DNA of 64,000 nt from Firmicutes bacterium UBA5201 (GTDB taxonomy: Bacteria > Bacillota > Clostridia > Peptostreptococcales > Acidaminobacteraceae). The notes beneath the pieces are model-generated. The model worked only from the letters and a program-made list of their open reading frames with translations, searched no databases and had not been told where the DNA came from. The translations under genes were made by a program, and so were the position numbers. Location: the NCBI GenBank assembly GCA_002412775.1, contig DHVT01000019.1, positions 35,963-99,962 on the forward strand, in the 5' to 3' direction. Positions 34,485 through 42,581 of the stretch are shown here, in pieces (position 1 is the stretch's first letter; each line of letters begins with the position of its first letter).

Positions 34485-35693
34485 ATGAAAATTATTGGAA
34501 TCGTGGCAGAATACAATCCATTTCACAACGGACATCACTATCAGATTGAACACTCTTTGAAAGAACTCAATGCCGATGGTGTTGTAGCAATAATGAGCGG
34601 CAACTTCGTCCAAAGGGGCATGCCGGCCTTTGTCGACAAATGGACACGCACCAAAACCGCACTTGAGGGTGGTATCAATCTTGTCATCGAATTACCTGTT
34701 CATTACGCCACTTCCAGTGCCGAGCAATTCGCAAAGGGTGCACTCACCCTTCTCAACTCAACAGGTGTTGTCACACATTTATCATTTGGATCGGAATCCG
34801 AAGATCTTGAACAGATGGACCAAATCGCAACATTGCTGGTTGAGGAACCGGATGCGTATAAGTTGTCACTTAAACACCATCTTGGAGTGGGCCTTTCCTA
34901 TCCGGCGGCCAGATCCCTTGCCATAGACGAAGTCCTTTTTCCACTCGGCAACCAATCAAACATCAATCAAAGCAATATGATTTTAGCCGTAGAATACCTT
35001 AAGTCGATCAAGCAGTTGGAGAGTAAAATCAAACCCTTCTTGGTCAAGCGTATCGGCAAAGGGTATCACGATGAAGACATAGAGTCCCCATATGCCAGCG
35101 CCACAGCAATCAGAAAAGCATATTTCGATTCAGAGCCTTCTTTCAAATTCAGCGCCCATATGCCTAGAGCCGCCGCGAATATACTGGATACCTATCAACC
35201 TCATCCGCTCAATATCTCACATTTTGAAAAAGAGCTTCTATTCATTCTTAGAAGAGCATCTAGAGAATCTCTTGCGAAATATCGTGAAGTGAACGAAGGT
35301 CTGGATTTCAAACTCAAGTATCTCTCCAGCAGAGTCACTTCCTACGACGAACTTGTGGAAGGTCTCAAATCCAAAAGGTATACACAGACTAAAATCAATC
35401 GGTTATTAATCAATATATTATTGGGTATAGAAAAAAGAGAGTATGATTTATCGAAGGAAGGTTATCTCAGAATACTTGGATTTGATGACATCGGCAGAAA
35501 AATAATTCATGATATGAAAGAAACTGCAACACTGCCTATAATCACAAACATCAATAAAGTATCCGATCAGCTCAAATCAAACCCTCTTCTCGAACTCGAC
35601 ATCAAAGCATCCGATTTGTATGCGATGGGCCAAACGGCCTGTTCGGATAGAATCGGTGCACGCGACCATACTGAAAAAATGATTATATTATAA
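34485..35693 (+). CDS. tmcAL: tRNA(Met) cytidine acetate ligase TmcAL (YlbM)
   Basis: Forms N4-acetylcytidine at the wobble position of elongator tRNA-Met using ATP and acetate. 402 aa with a nucleotidyltransferase signature GIVAEYNPFHNGHHYQIEHS (HxGH), the MSGNFVQRGMPAFVDKWTRT segment near residue 38 and ASATAIRKAYF near 205. AGGA ribosome site 6 bp before the ATG. Divergent from ackA and 10 bp before thyX. In B. subtilis ylbM is also next to yceD-rpmF. Confidence 0.95.
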   Translation: MKIIGIVAEYNPFHNGHHYQIEHSLKELNADGVVAIMSGNFVQRGMPAFVDKWTRTKTALEGGINLVIELPVHYATSSAEQFAKGALTLLNSTGVVTHLSFGSESEDLEQMDQIATLLVEEPDAYKLSLKHHLGVGLSYPAARSLAIDEVLFPLGNQSNINQSNMILAVEYLKSIKQLESKIKPFLVKRIGKGYHDEDIESPYASATAIRKAYFDSEPSFKFSAHMPRAAANILDTYQPHPLNISHFEKELLFILRRASRESLAKYREVNEGLDFKLKYLSSRVTSYDELVEGLKSKRYTQTKINRLLINILLGIEKREYDLSKEGYLRILGFDDIGRKIIHDMKETATLPIITNINKVSDQLKSNPLLELDIKASDLYAMGQTACSDRIGARDHTEKMIIL

Positions 35694-35703
35694 CGGAGGT
35701 CTT

Positions 35704-36393
35704 ATGGAAAAGATATTGAACAAAGGTTATGTCAGACTCGTAGATGTCCTTGGAAGTGATCTGAGCGTTGTCAATTCCGCAAGGGTCAGTTACAACAAGG
35801 CAACATCCGAGTTGAGGGATGAAGATGTCAAGTTGATTAAATTTCTGGCAAAAAATGACCACACGAGCCCCTTCAGACATGCGACTCTTCAGTTTGAGAT
35901 TTATGCTCCATTGATGGTTGCCAGGCAGTGGTGGAAATATATCATCGGCTCCGCCCATCAAGATCCGTTTACAGCATGGAATGAATCCAGCAGACGGTAT
36001 GTCACTGAAGAAGTTGAATTTTATATACCCGCTTCCAACGAATGGCGAAGCAGACCCGAAAACTCGAAACAAGGCAGTGGTGGTCCCGTTGATATCAAGA
36101 TTGGACTCGAGGCTGTTCAAAGGCTACTGGCGCAACATGAGTCAGGCATGAAAAATTACGATTGGGCAATTGAAAACGGTATCGCCACCGAGCAAGCCCG
36201 CCTCTTTATTCCGAGTGCCTATGGCTTGATGGTCAGGTGGTACTGGACAGTAAGCCTCCAGGGCGTTTCACACTTTTTGATTCAGCGTGAGGATGCCCAT
36301 GCGCAACATGAGATACAACTTTACGCACATGCTGTCAAGAAACTATCTTTGGAAAAATTTCCAGTTGCGTTGACCGCACTGCTGGATATCTAA
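35704..36393 (+). CDS. thyX: Flavin-dependent thymidylate synthase ThyX, divergent motif
   Basis: Makes dTMP from dUMP with methylene-tetrahydrofolate and FAD. 229 aa; VDVLGSDLSVVNSARVSYN at the start, TSPFRHATLQFEI near residue 58, VARQWWKY near 75, NESSRRY near 97, and the C-terminal WTVSLQGVSHFLIQREDAHAQHE with the conserved substrate-binding Arg. The usual RHR of the ThyX motif reads KYI here, and about 8 extra residues (AHQDPFTAW) precede the NExSxRY part. Coupled to tmcAL and closed by a strong terminator. Confidence 0.92.
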   Translation: MEKILNKGYVRLVDVLGSDLSVVNSARVSYNKATSELRDEDVKLIKFLAKNDHTSPFRHATLQFEIYAPLMVARQWWKYIIGSAHQDPFTAWNESSRRYVTEEVEFYIPASNEWRSRPENSKQGSGGPVDIKIGLEAVQRLLAQHESGMKNYDWAIENGIATEQARLFIPSAYGLMVRWYWTVSLQGVSHFLIQREDAHAQHEIQLYAHAVKKLSLEKFPVALTALLDI

Positions 36394-36396
36394 AAC

Positions 36397-36420
36397 AAAA
36401 GAGCCGTTATCGGCTCTTTT
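36397..36420 (+). terminator. Bidirectional terminator between thyX and the coiled-coil gene
   Basis: Perfect 10-bp stem AAAAGAGCCG/CGGCTCTTTT with a TTAT loop and T runs on both strands. It serves thyX on the plus strand and the convergent minus-strand unit ending at 36421. Confidence 0.88.
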
Positions 36421-36963
36421 TTATTTGTACTCATCCAGTTCATCAATGTTCTCTTTTACAGTGTGTAAAACCTTTGACATGTTGTACTCCACTTTCTTCA
36501 TGATTTCTTCAGCGTACGCATATGAACTCTTTCGGATATCCTCAGCTTTTTCTTCTGCGTCATTCAATAGTTGCTCCGCCATCAACCTGGCTTTTCTGAC
36601 GATGTCATTCTCATCGATCAGTTCTCTGGATCTCATGCTTGCATTGGTCAAAATATCGTTTTCTTGAGCTTTTGCATTTTCAATGATCCTCAGCTCCTCA
36701 TGTCTCGCATTGTTGATGAGTTCCTGAGCAAGAGTATTGGCTTCCTCGATGATCTGATCTTTTTGGGACTTGATCCATCTGACATGCTGATATTCATCTG
36801 GAAGGAGAACCTGAATATCTTTAAGTATGCTCAATAAATCTTGTCGATCGACTAAAATCCTACCCGTTAAAGGCACTGTGGGCGAATGCTCCAACTTGTC
36901 CTCAAACTCCTCAATCAACTCAAGTACTCTAAGTTCCAATTCTTGTTTTTTAGGATTTGTCAT
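36421..36963 (-). CDS. Cytoplasmic coiled-coil protein of unknown function
   Basis: 180 aa, no signal peptide or membrane segment. The N-terminal third has ELRVLELIEEFEDKLEHSPTVPLTG and a GRILVDRQDLLSILKDIQVLLP segment; the remainder is a continuous Ala/Glu/Lys-rich helix (QIIEEANTLAQELINNARHE onward) resembling the b subunit of ATP synthases or DivIVA-like proteins. Similar proteins occur next to coaD in clostridia and are often labelled ATPase-like, without evidence of ATPase motifs: none is visible here. It overlaps coaD by 4 bp, so it is the last gene of that operon. Confidence 0.8.
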   Translation of the reverse strand: MTNPKKQELELRVLELIEEFEDKLEHSPTVPLTGRILVDRQDLLSILKDIQVLLPDEYQHVRWIKSQKDQIIEEANTLAQELINNARHEELRIIENAKAQENDILTNASMRSRELIDENDIVRKARLMAEQLLNDAEEKAEDIRKSSYAYAEEIMKKVEYNMSKVLHTVKENIDELDEYK

Positions 36964-37445
36964 TTTTTCACTCCTAACTTTTCCTCAATCGCATTTTTCA
37001 CAGGTATTGTAACAAAACCCGATATATCACCATTCAGTCTTGCGACTTCCTTGACAATGCTTGAACTCAAATACATATAATCCGTTCTGGTCATGACAAA
37101 AACAGTCTCAAGTTCTTTCAATAGCTTTTGATTGACACTTGCCATCTGAAACTCGGATTCGAAATCAGAGATGACTCTGAGTCCCTTGACCAAAATAGAC
37201 AACCCCCGGTCTCGCATATAGTCGGTCAACAGGCCATCGTATGAATCCACTTCTACGTTTGCCAAATGGCTAACGGATTGCTTCAACAGTTCAACACGCT
37301 CGTTTTGACTGAACATCGGTTGTTTGACGCTATTGTACATGACTGTGACAATCACTCTATCAAATATTCTACTTGCTCTTTCAACAACATCAATATGTCC
37401 AAGTGTCACGGGATCGAAACTACCCGGGTAAACTGCTGTTTTCAT
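36960..37445 (-). CDS. coaD: Phosphopantetheine adenylyltransferase
   Basis: Penultimate step of coenzyme A synthesis. 161 aa with the nucleotidyltransferase motif YPGSFDPVTLGHIDVVERA at the start, GLLTDYM near residue 72, VKGLRVISDFESEFQMA near 88 and the YLSSSIVKEVA motif near 127. Overlaps the end of rsmD by 26 bp, a common arrangement (rsmD-coaD). Confidence 0.97.
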   Translation of the reverse strand: MKTAVYPGSFDPVTLGHIDVVERASRIFDRVIVTVMYNSVKQPMFSQNERVELLKQSVSHLANVEVDSYDGLLTDYMRDRGLSILVKGLRVISDFESEFQMASVNQKLLKELETVFVMTRTDYMYLSSSIVKEVARLNGDISGFVTIPVKNAIEEKLGVKK

Positions 37446-37992
37446 GTTGCCTCCTCAATAATGTTATGCCTGTCTTTCCGTATTTCTTAGTCTTGATCCA
37501 TTCATAGTAATCCAAAATGTCTGCGAGATCCGAATCATGTATGTCATGCTCGATGACAACAAGACCTTCGGATCCCAGCAAGTCTTCACTCGCAATCAGA
37601 TCAAGCACTTTCTTGACCTCTCCAGTGGAATACGGTGGATCCATCACAATTATATCATAACGCTCGCCTTTAAGCATCATCAATGCCTTATCAACTTCGT
37701 TGATCAACCTTCTGGCCTTATCTTCAAGTTTGGTCTTCCTTAGATTTTCTCCGATTATTCTTTCTGATTTGACACTTTTTTCAATAAAAACAACGGACTT
37801 GGCCCCCCGGCTTAAAAGTTCGATGCCAAGAGCACCTGAACCGGCATACAAATCCAGACATGTCGTTCCGGCTATTTCATGATTGATCATGCTGAAAAGT
37901 GCTTCCTTGACACGATCGGTAGTCGGTCTGGTCGCCAAGCCTTCGATTGATTGGAGTTTTGTCCCCCTTGCGGTACCGGAAATAACTCTCAT
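37420..37992 (-). CDS. rsmD: 16S rRNA (guanine966-N2)-methyltransferase RsmD
   Basis: Modifies G966 of 16S rRNA. 190 aa from the ATG at 37992, which has a GGATGGTG site upstream. Motifs: VISGTARGTKLQS at the start, RPTTDRVKEALFSM near residue 26, SAM-binding LDLYAGSGALGIELLSRGA near 46 and catalytic MDPPYSTG near 120. Sits between recG and coaD. Confidence 0.96.
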   Translation of the reverse strand: MRVISGTARGTKLQSIEGLATRPTTDRVKEALFSMINHEIAGTTCLDLYAGSGALGIELLSRGAKSVVFIEKSVKSERIIGENLRKTKLEDKARRLINEVDKALMMLKGERYDIIVMDPPYSTGEVKKVLDLIASEDLLGSEGLVVIEHDIHDSDLADILDYYEWIKTKKYGKTGITLLRRQHENSSLPG

Positions 37993-38007
37993 GAACACCA
38001 TCCTTTG

Positions 38008-40026
38008 CTATAACGTAAACCAAGAATCCATCTTCTTGCTCAAAACGCTTATATATTCGACCATTTCCACATTGTTCATCTGGAACTCGCCAATAATCAT
38101 TTTAACATATTTTTGAACTTCAATTAAAGTACTTTTATCATTCACTATACTCGCGAGTTTCAGTTCAGGAAGTCCATGTTGTCTCAACCCAAAAACTTCA
38201 CCTGGCCCACGAAGCTCCAGATCTTTTTCTGCAATGTCAAAGCCACTGTTTGAATTCACTAAGGTCTGAATTCTTTCTTTTGCGGTTTTTGACAGTTTCT
38301 CACTCAAAAGAAAACAATAGGATTGCTGATCGCCCCGTCCCACACGACCTCTCAACTGATGAAGTTGTGAAAGTCCGAATCGTTCGGAATCCATTATGAT
38401 CATCACGGTTGCATTGGGAACATTGATTCCGACTTCAATCACAGTTGTGGAAACCAAAATGTGAATTTCATTTTTTTTGAATCGCTTCATCACATCTTCT
38501 TTTTCCTGAGCTTTCATTTTCCCATGGACAAGCCCGACCTCATATCGATCAAACCTGTCGGCCATTTCTTGATAATGCTCCGTAGCGGAGGTCAAATCCA
38601 AGGTTTCAGAGGTCTCGACCAGAGGACAGACAACGTATACCTGCCTACCCTCGAGCAATTTTTCATCAATGAACGCATACATTTGCTCCAGTTTATCTTT
38701 ACCCACAAAATGTGTTTTGATTATTTTTCTGCCTTCAGGCATTTCATCGACTACGGACACATCCATGTCACCATAAAGGATCAACGACAAAGTACGTGGA
38801 ATCGGTGTGGCAGACATGATCAGAGCATGAGGTTGTGTGCCCTTCAGATTGGCCATGATGCGCTGTCTGATTCCAAAGCGATGCTGCTCATCGGTAATGA
38901 CAAGACCGAGTTCATCAAACAATACATCATCTTGGATGAGAGCATGGGTCCCTATTGCGACTTGAACGTTTCCCTCTGCCAAATCCTCTTTGATTCGTTT
39001 TTTTTCGCTTGCCTTGATATCAGAAGTCAAAAGGCATACACTGATCTCATCGCCGAAGGTATTTTTGAAACTCTCATAGTGCTGTTCTGCAAGCAATGCG
39101 GTCGGCGCCATGAGAATAGCCTGTTTGCCATTCAGCACAGCCAGATATATCGCTGCGAATGCGAGAATGGTTTTACCCGAACCCACATCGCCTTGAACCA
39201 GACGATTCATGGCATATTTGCCGCACATATCTTTCTTGATGTCTTCAAATGCCTTAACCTGGGCATCAGTCATTTTGAATGGCAAACGATCGATCCATTG
39301 GGTTATGGCTTGTTTGTCCTTGAACTTAACGCCACTTGGTTTGTGATAATTTTTCTTAAGAAGAATCAATTTGAGCTGCAATAAAAACAGTTCCTCAAAT
39401 ACTATACGTTTTTTGGCGATTTTATAGTGCTCAGCGGATTTTGGAAAATGAATATTCTCAAATGCTTCTTGTCTTGAGCATAATTTGGCCATTTGGACTA
39501 TGGAAGTCGGTAAGTTTTCAGTATAAGTGGACTGAGCCCTCGCAAGGACCTGTCGATGAATATTGATCATATCTTTATTGCTTAAACCAAGCGTCAAATC
39601 ATAAACCGGTATGATACCCAAAAATGACGGATCTCCATCTTTTGCATATTCCGGTTGGATCATTTTGAATAGAATGCCTCTTTTTTCGATCTTACCGAAG
39701 AAAAGATAGGTCTTTCCTACCTCAAAGGTGTTTTTAAGATATTTGGGCGAAAAGAAAAGGATCTCACCAGAGGCGAAATGATCGACAACTTCCAGGATCA
39801 TCATCTCTTTTTTGAATTTCTTCATCTGTATTCTTGCGACTTTTGCACGAATCACCACTTGCTCCTGATCCTTTACTACAGAAACACTGAGCACTTTGCG
39901 CCTGTCCACATATCTGAAGGGATAATTCGTGAGTACATCCTCATATGTCTTGATTCCCAATTTGTTCAGGAGCTGCTTTTTTTTTTCTCCAATGCCATTC
40001 AATGTTTCAATTGGGGTCTGAAGCAA
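38008..40026 (-). CDS. recG: ATP-dependent DNA helicase RecG
   Basis: Branch-migration helicase acting on stalled forks and Holliday junctions. 672 aa: N-terminal wedge/OB domain, Walker A GDVGSGKTILAFAAIYLA near residue 283, DEQH box (ITDEQHRFGIRQR) near 378, SATPIPRTLSL near 405, and motif VI GRVGRGDQQSYCFLL near 568. The start is a TTG with GAGGTG 5 bp upstream, giving the usual LQTPIETLNGIGEKK opening. It follows fakA after a hairpin; sdaAB/sdaAA, which lie here in B. subtilis, are absent. Confidence 0.97.
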   Translation of the reverse strand: MLQTPIETLNGIGEKKKQLLNKLGIKTYEDVLTNYPFRYVDRRKVLSVSVVKDQEQVVIRAKVARIQMKKFKKEMMILEVVDHFASGEILFFSPKYLKNTFEVGKTYLFFGKIEKRGILFKMIQPEYAKDGDPSFLGIIPVYDLTLGLSNKDMINIHRQVLARAQSTYTENLPTSIVQMAKLCSRQEAFENIHFPKSAEHYKIAKKRIVFEELFLLQLKLILLKKNYHKPSGVKFKDKQAITQWIDRLPFKMTDAQVKAFEDIKKDMCGKYAMNRLVQGDVGSGKTILAFAAIYLAVLNGKQAILMAPTALLAEQHYESFKNTFGDEISVCLLTSDIKASEKKRIKEDLAEGNVQVAIGTHALIQDDVLFDELGLVITDEQHRFGIRQRIMANLKGTQPHALIMSATPIPRTLSLILYGDMDVSVVDEMPEGRKIIKTHFVGKDKLEQMYAFIDEKLLEGRQVYVVCPLVETSETLDLTSATEHYQEMADRFDRYEVGLVHGKMKAQEKEDVMKRFKKNEIHILVSTTVIEVGINVPNATVMIIMDSERFGLSQLHQLRGRVGRGDQQSYCFLLSEKLSKTAKERIQTLVNSNSGFDIAEKDLELRGPGEVFGLRQHGLPELKLASIVNDKSTLIEVQKYVKMIIGEFQMNNVEMVEYISVLSKKMDSWFTL

Positions 40027-40060
40027 GTGATCACCTCGTTCATAATGGATTAATCAAATA

Positions 40061-40082
40061 AAGCGCTTCAACTGAAGCGCTT
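40061..40082 (-). terminator. Hairpin between fakA and recG
   Basis: Ten-base inverted repeat AAGCGCTTCA/TGAAGCGCTT with a 2-nt (effectively 4-nt) loop, followed on the minus strand by TTTATTTGATT. It may reduce, not abolish, read-through to recG, for which no clear promoter was seen. Confidence 0.6.
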
Positions 40083-40090
40083 GCATTGAT

Positions 40091-41716
40091 TTACTCTAGC
40101 GAAAACACATAATAATAAACCGGTTGTCCACCGAAATAAACATCAATTTCCAAATCTGGAAAACGTTCTTCTATAGATGAAGCAAGAGCCTGTGCATCTT
40201 CCTCCGTAACATCCGCGCCATAGTAAATGGAAAGAATTTCTGAACTCTCATCACGGGTCTTCTCAATGGATTCAAAGACCACATCAAATTGATTTTTTCC
40301 AACACCTTTGATTTCACCGTCTGCAACCGCAAGAAAATCATCTTTCTCAATGGCCATGTCATTAAACAAGGTATCTCTTACCGAGTAAGTGATTTGAATG
40401 GTCTTCACACTCCCCAAACTCTCCACCATAGCCTCGAAATTCTCATTGGCATCCAGTTCGCGATTGAACTCAAGCATTGCTGTGATACATTGTGGCATTG
40501 TTTTGGTTGGAATCACGTATATGTCTTTGTCACTCAATTCCTTTGCCTGATTGGCAGCCATTATTATATTGCTGTTATTGGGGAAAATGAAGATGTGCTT
40601 TGAATTGCACTTGTCGATTTCCCTGAGGAAATCTTCAGTGCTCGGATTCATGGTTTGACCACCTTCAATGTTTCCAAGGATTCCTAAATCCTTAAAGATA
40701 TTGATGAATCCCTCACCCATCGCAACGCCTATAAAACCATAATCCTCGTCATAAGGTATGGATTCAATCGTCACATGCGATCCATCAATGATATTGCTAT
40801 GTTGGTCTTTCATATTTTCAATTTTAACTTTTTTGAGACTTCCATATTTGAGGGCTTCCTCAAGTGCAAGACCTGGATTGTTAGTATGAACGTGAACCTT
40901 GATCAGTTCCTCATCTTGAACAAACACCAAACTATCGCCCATTTTTTCGACAAAAGCTTTGAGCTTGTTGCCGTTCATATTGTCGCCTTCGATTATGAAT
41001 TCAGTACAATAGGCGAATTCAATGTCTTCTGTGCTCATATAAGCTTGAGCAGGAGCGTTTTCGACTGGAGCGGATTTGATGGATTCGTAATTCGTTTCAA
41101 TACCAAGCATGGCATCATGACAACCTTTCAAAATGAACAGCAATCCTTTTCCACCCGCATCAACGACATTGGCCTGCTTGAGTACCGGCAGCATTTCAGG
41201 AGTTCTCTCAAGTGTCTCTTCACCTCTTTTGATCAATAAGGCGAACAATTCTTCAATATCCAGTGACTCACCGGCATATTCCATTCCGCGTTCGGCAATT
41301 TCCCTGATCACTGTCAGGATAGTACCTTCCACAGGTTTGAGAACCGCACTGTAAGCAGTGTCGGCAGCCTCTTTGAACGCATGGCAGAGTTCTGAGGAAT
41401 TAAGTTCCTTTTTCCCCTTGCAGCCTTTTGCAAAGCCTCTGAATATTTGCGATAAAATAACGCCCGAGTTCCCCCTTGCGCCCATCAAAGATCCTTTGGA
41501 TATTGTTTTTGACACTTCTTCAACAGTATCGAATGTTTGCTTTGACAAACCTTCAATCGCGGAATTCATGGTCAACGACATATTTGTTCCCGTGTCCCCG
41601 TCAGGAACTGGAAACACATTCAAGGAATCTACAATATCTTTGTTTTTATTTAACTCATAAGTCCCTTGCTTAAACATTTTAGCAAGCAACTCAGCATTAA
41701 TGGTTTTAAGTTCCAC
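40091..41716 (-). CDS. fakA: Fatty acid kinase subunit FakA (DhaL/DAK domain protein, YloV)
   Basis: ATP-binding subunit that, with a DegV-type FakB, phosphorylates fatty acids for PlsX/PlsY. 541 aa: N-terminal DhaL domain (VNVFPVPDGDTGTNMSLTM near residue 34; GARGNSGVILSQIFRGF near 78), a middle domain and a C-terminal DegV-like Dak1_2 region (FIFPNNSNIIMAANQA near 375). Follows yloU by 15 bp. A candidate FakB (DegV family) is encoded at 48937-49890. Confidence 0.92.
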   Translation of the reverse strand: MELKTINAELLAKMFKQGTYELNKNKDIVDSLNVFPVPDGDTGTNMSLTMNSAIEGLSKQTFDTVEEVSKTISKGSLMGARGNSGVILSQIFRGFAKGCKGKKELNSSELCHAFKEAADTAYSAVLKPVEGTILTVIREIAERGMEYAGESLDIEELFALLIKRGEETLERTPEMLPVLKQANVVDAGGKGLLFILKGCHDAMLGIETNYESIKSAPVENAPAQAYMSTEDIEFAYCTEFIIEGDNMNGNKLKAFVEKMGDSLVFVQDEELIKVHVHTNNPGLALEEALKYGSLKKVKIENMKDQHSNIIDGSHVTIESIPYDEDYGFIGVAMGEGFINIFKDLGILGNIEGGQTMNPSTEDFLREIDKCNSKHIFIFPNNSNIIMAANQAKELSDKDIYVIPTKTMPQCITAMLEFNRELDANENFEAMVESLGSVKTIQITYSVRDTLFNDMAIEKDDFLAVADGEIKGVGKNQFDVVFESIEKTRDESSEILSIYYGADVTEEDAQALASSIEERFPDLEIDVYFGGQPVYYYVFSLE

Positions 41717-41731
41717 TTGATCTCCTCCTAG

Positions 41732-42088
41732 CTACTCTTGAACTTTGACGCCTTCAATGTTTAAGTTGACTTCAACTACATTTAAGCCGGTTTGGGTTTC
41801 AACGTTGTATTTGACTTTTTCAATGATGTTTTCGGCGACTACGGATAATTTGGTTCCGAATTGCACGATGACAAACAAATTGATTTTTATGCCTAGATCC
41901 TCTGAAGTGACTTCCACACCTTTTGAAAGATGCTCACCTTTCAGGATTTTGGCGATGCCACTCTTTGCCGATTTATATGTCATTCCGACGAGGCCATAGC
42001 ACTCCATTGCGGAGACCGCTGCTATAGTGGCTATAACATCGTTCTTGATGGATATATCACCATAATTATTTGTTATTTTTATGGACAT
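41732..42088 (-). CDS. yloU: Asp23/Gls24 family protein YloU
   Basis: 118-aa protein of the Asp23 (alkaline shock) family, usually encoded before fakA and thought to act in envelope or lipid stress. Visible: YGDISIKNDVIATIAAVSA near residue 9, ECYGLVGM, a GVEVTSEDLGIKINLFVIV segment and VEVNLNIEGVKV at the end. The frame is open further upstream, but AAGGAGG lies 7 bp before the ATG at 42088. Confidence 0.93.
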   Translation of the reverse strand: MSIKITNNYGDISIKNDVIATIAAVSAMECYGLVGMTYKSAKSGIAKILKGEHLSKGVEVTSEDLGIKINLFVIVQFGTKLSVVAENIIEKVKYNVETQTGLNVVEVNLNIEGVKVQE

Positions 42089-42133
42089 GTTTTTTCCTCC
42101 TTCTATTCCAGAGTTTATAATCATTTTAAGTTT

Positions 42134-42162
42134 ATTTTATAGTAAGATGGGCCTAATATCAA
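42134..42162 (-). promoter_or_regulatory. Sigma-A promoter of yloU-fakA
   Basis: -35 TTGATA (42162-42157), 17-bp spacer, -10 TAAAAT (42139-42134), about 45 bp before the yloU start. Divergent from the rpmB promoter. Confidence 0.55.
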
Positions 42163-42224
42163 GATAATACGTAGCAAAAGGATAAATAAATCGAAAAAAA
42201 GATATGTGCCGGGCTATTTTTTAC

Positions 42225-42253
42225 TTGAAAAAGAGTTCTCCCTCTGATACAAT
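42225..42253 (+). promoter_or_regulatory. Sigma-A promoter of rpmB
   Basis: -35 TTGAAA (42225-42230), 17-bp spacer, -10 TACAAT (42248-42253). The leader of about 40 nt contains a perfect GAGTTA-A-TAACTC inverted repeat (42270-42282) directly before the GAAGGAGGT ribosome site. Confidence 0.85.
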
Positions 42254-42298
42254 ATGTTTGTTATGTTGTGAGTTAATAACTCGAAGGAGGTGTAATAA

Positions 42299-42490
42299 AT
42301 GGCAAGAGTATGTGATGTATGCGGTAAAGGAATGATGTCTGGTAATACTGTCAGTCATGCTAACAACCACAATCGAAGAACTTGGGCGCCTAACTTAAGA
42401 AGTGTTAAAGCTTCAGTAAACGGTGGCACTAAGCGTATTAAGGTTTGTAGCAGATGTTTACGTTCAGGTAAAGTCGAAAGAGCGGTATAA
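42299..42490 (+). CDS. rpmB: Large ribosomal subunit protein bL28 (zinc-binding form)
   Basis: 63-aa ribosomal protein: MARVCDVCGKGMMSGNTVSH, NNRRTWAPNLR-like middle, and CSRCLRSGKV. Two CxxC pairs make it the zinc-ribbon (C+) type. It stands alone on the plus strand between thiN and yloU with its own promoter and terminator. spoVM, which neighbours rpmB in B. subtilis, is not found in the adjacent gaps. Confidence 0.98.
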   Translation: MARVCDVCGKGMMSGNTVSHANNHNRRTWAPNLRSVKASVNGGTKRIKVCSRCLRSGKVERAV

Positions 42491-42501
42491 ATTCAGAACT
42501 C

Positions 42502-42523
42502 AAGATCGAGCTGGCTCGATCTT
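42502..42523 (+). terminator. Rho-independent terminator after rpmB
   Basis: Stem AAGATCGAG/CTCGATCTT with a CTGG loop, followed by TTATTTT on the plus strand. Confidence 0.87.
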
Positions 42524-42543
42524 TTATTTTGAAATAAATCAGC

Positions 42544-42581
42544 AAAAAATAGGCCCAGCAAATTGCTAAGGCCTATTTTTT
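42544..42581 (-). terminator. Terminator after thiN, probably bidirectional
   Basis: 12-bp stem AAAAAATAGGCC/GGCCTATTTTTT enclosing a smaller AGCAA/TTGCT pairing. The stem touches the thiN stop codon. It can also back up the rpmB terminator. Confidence 0.82.

Noticed and set aside
38461..39384. Long plus-strand open frame (307 codons) opposite recG
   Set aside because: Lies wholly within the recG coding sequence on the other strand; composition is Phe/Ile/His-rich with no recognisable motif, as expected of a shadow frame.
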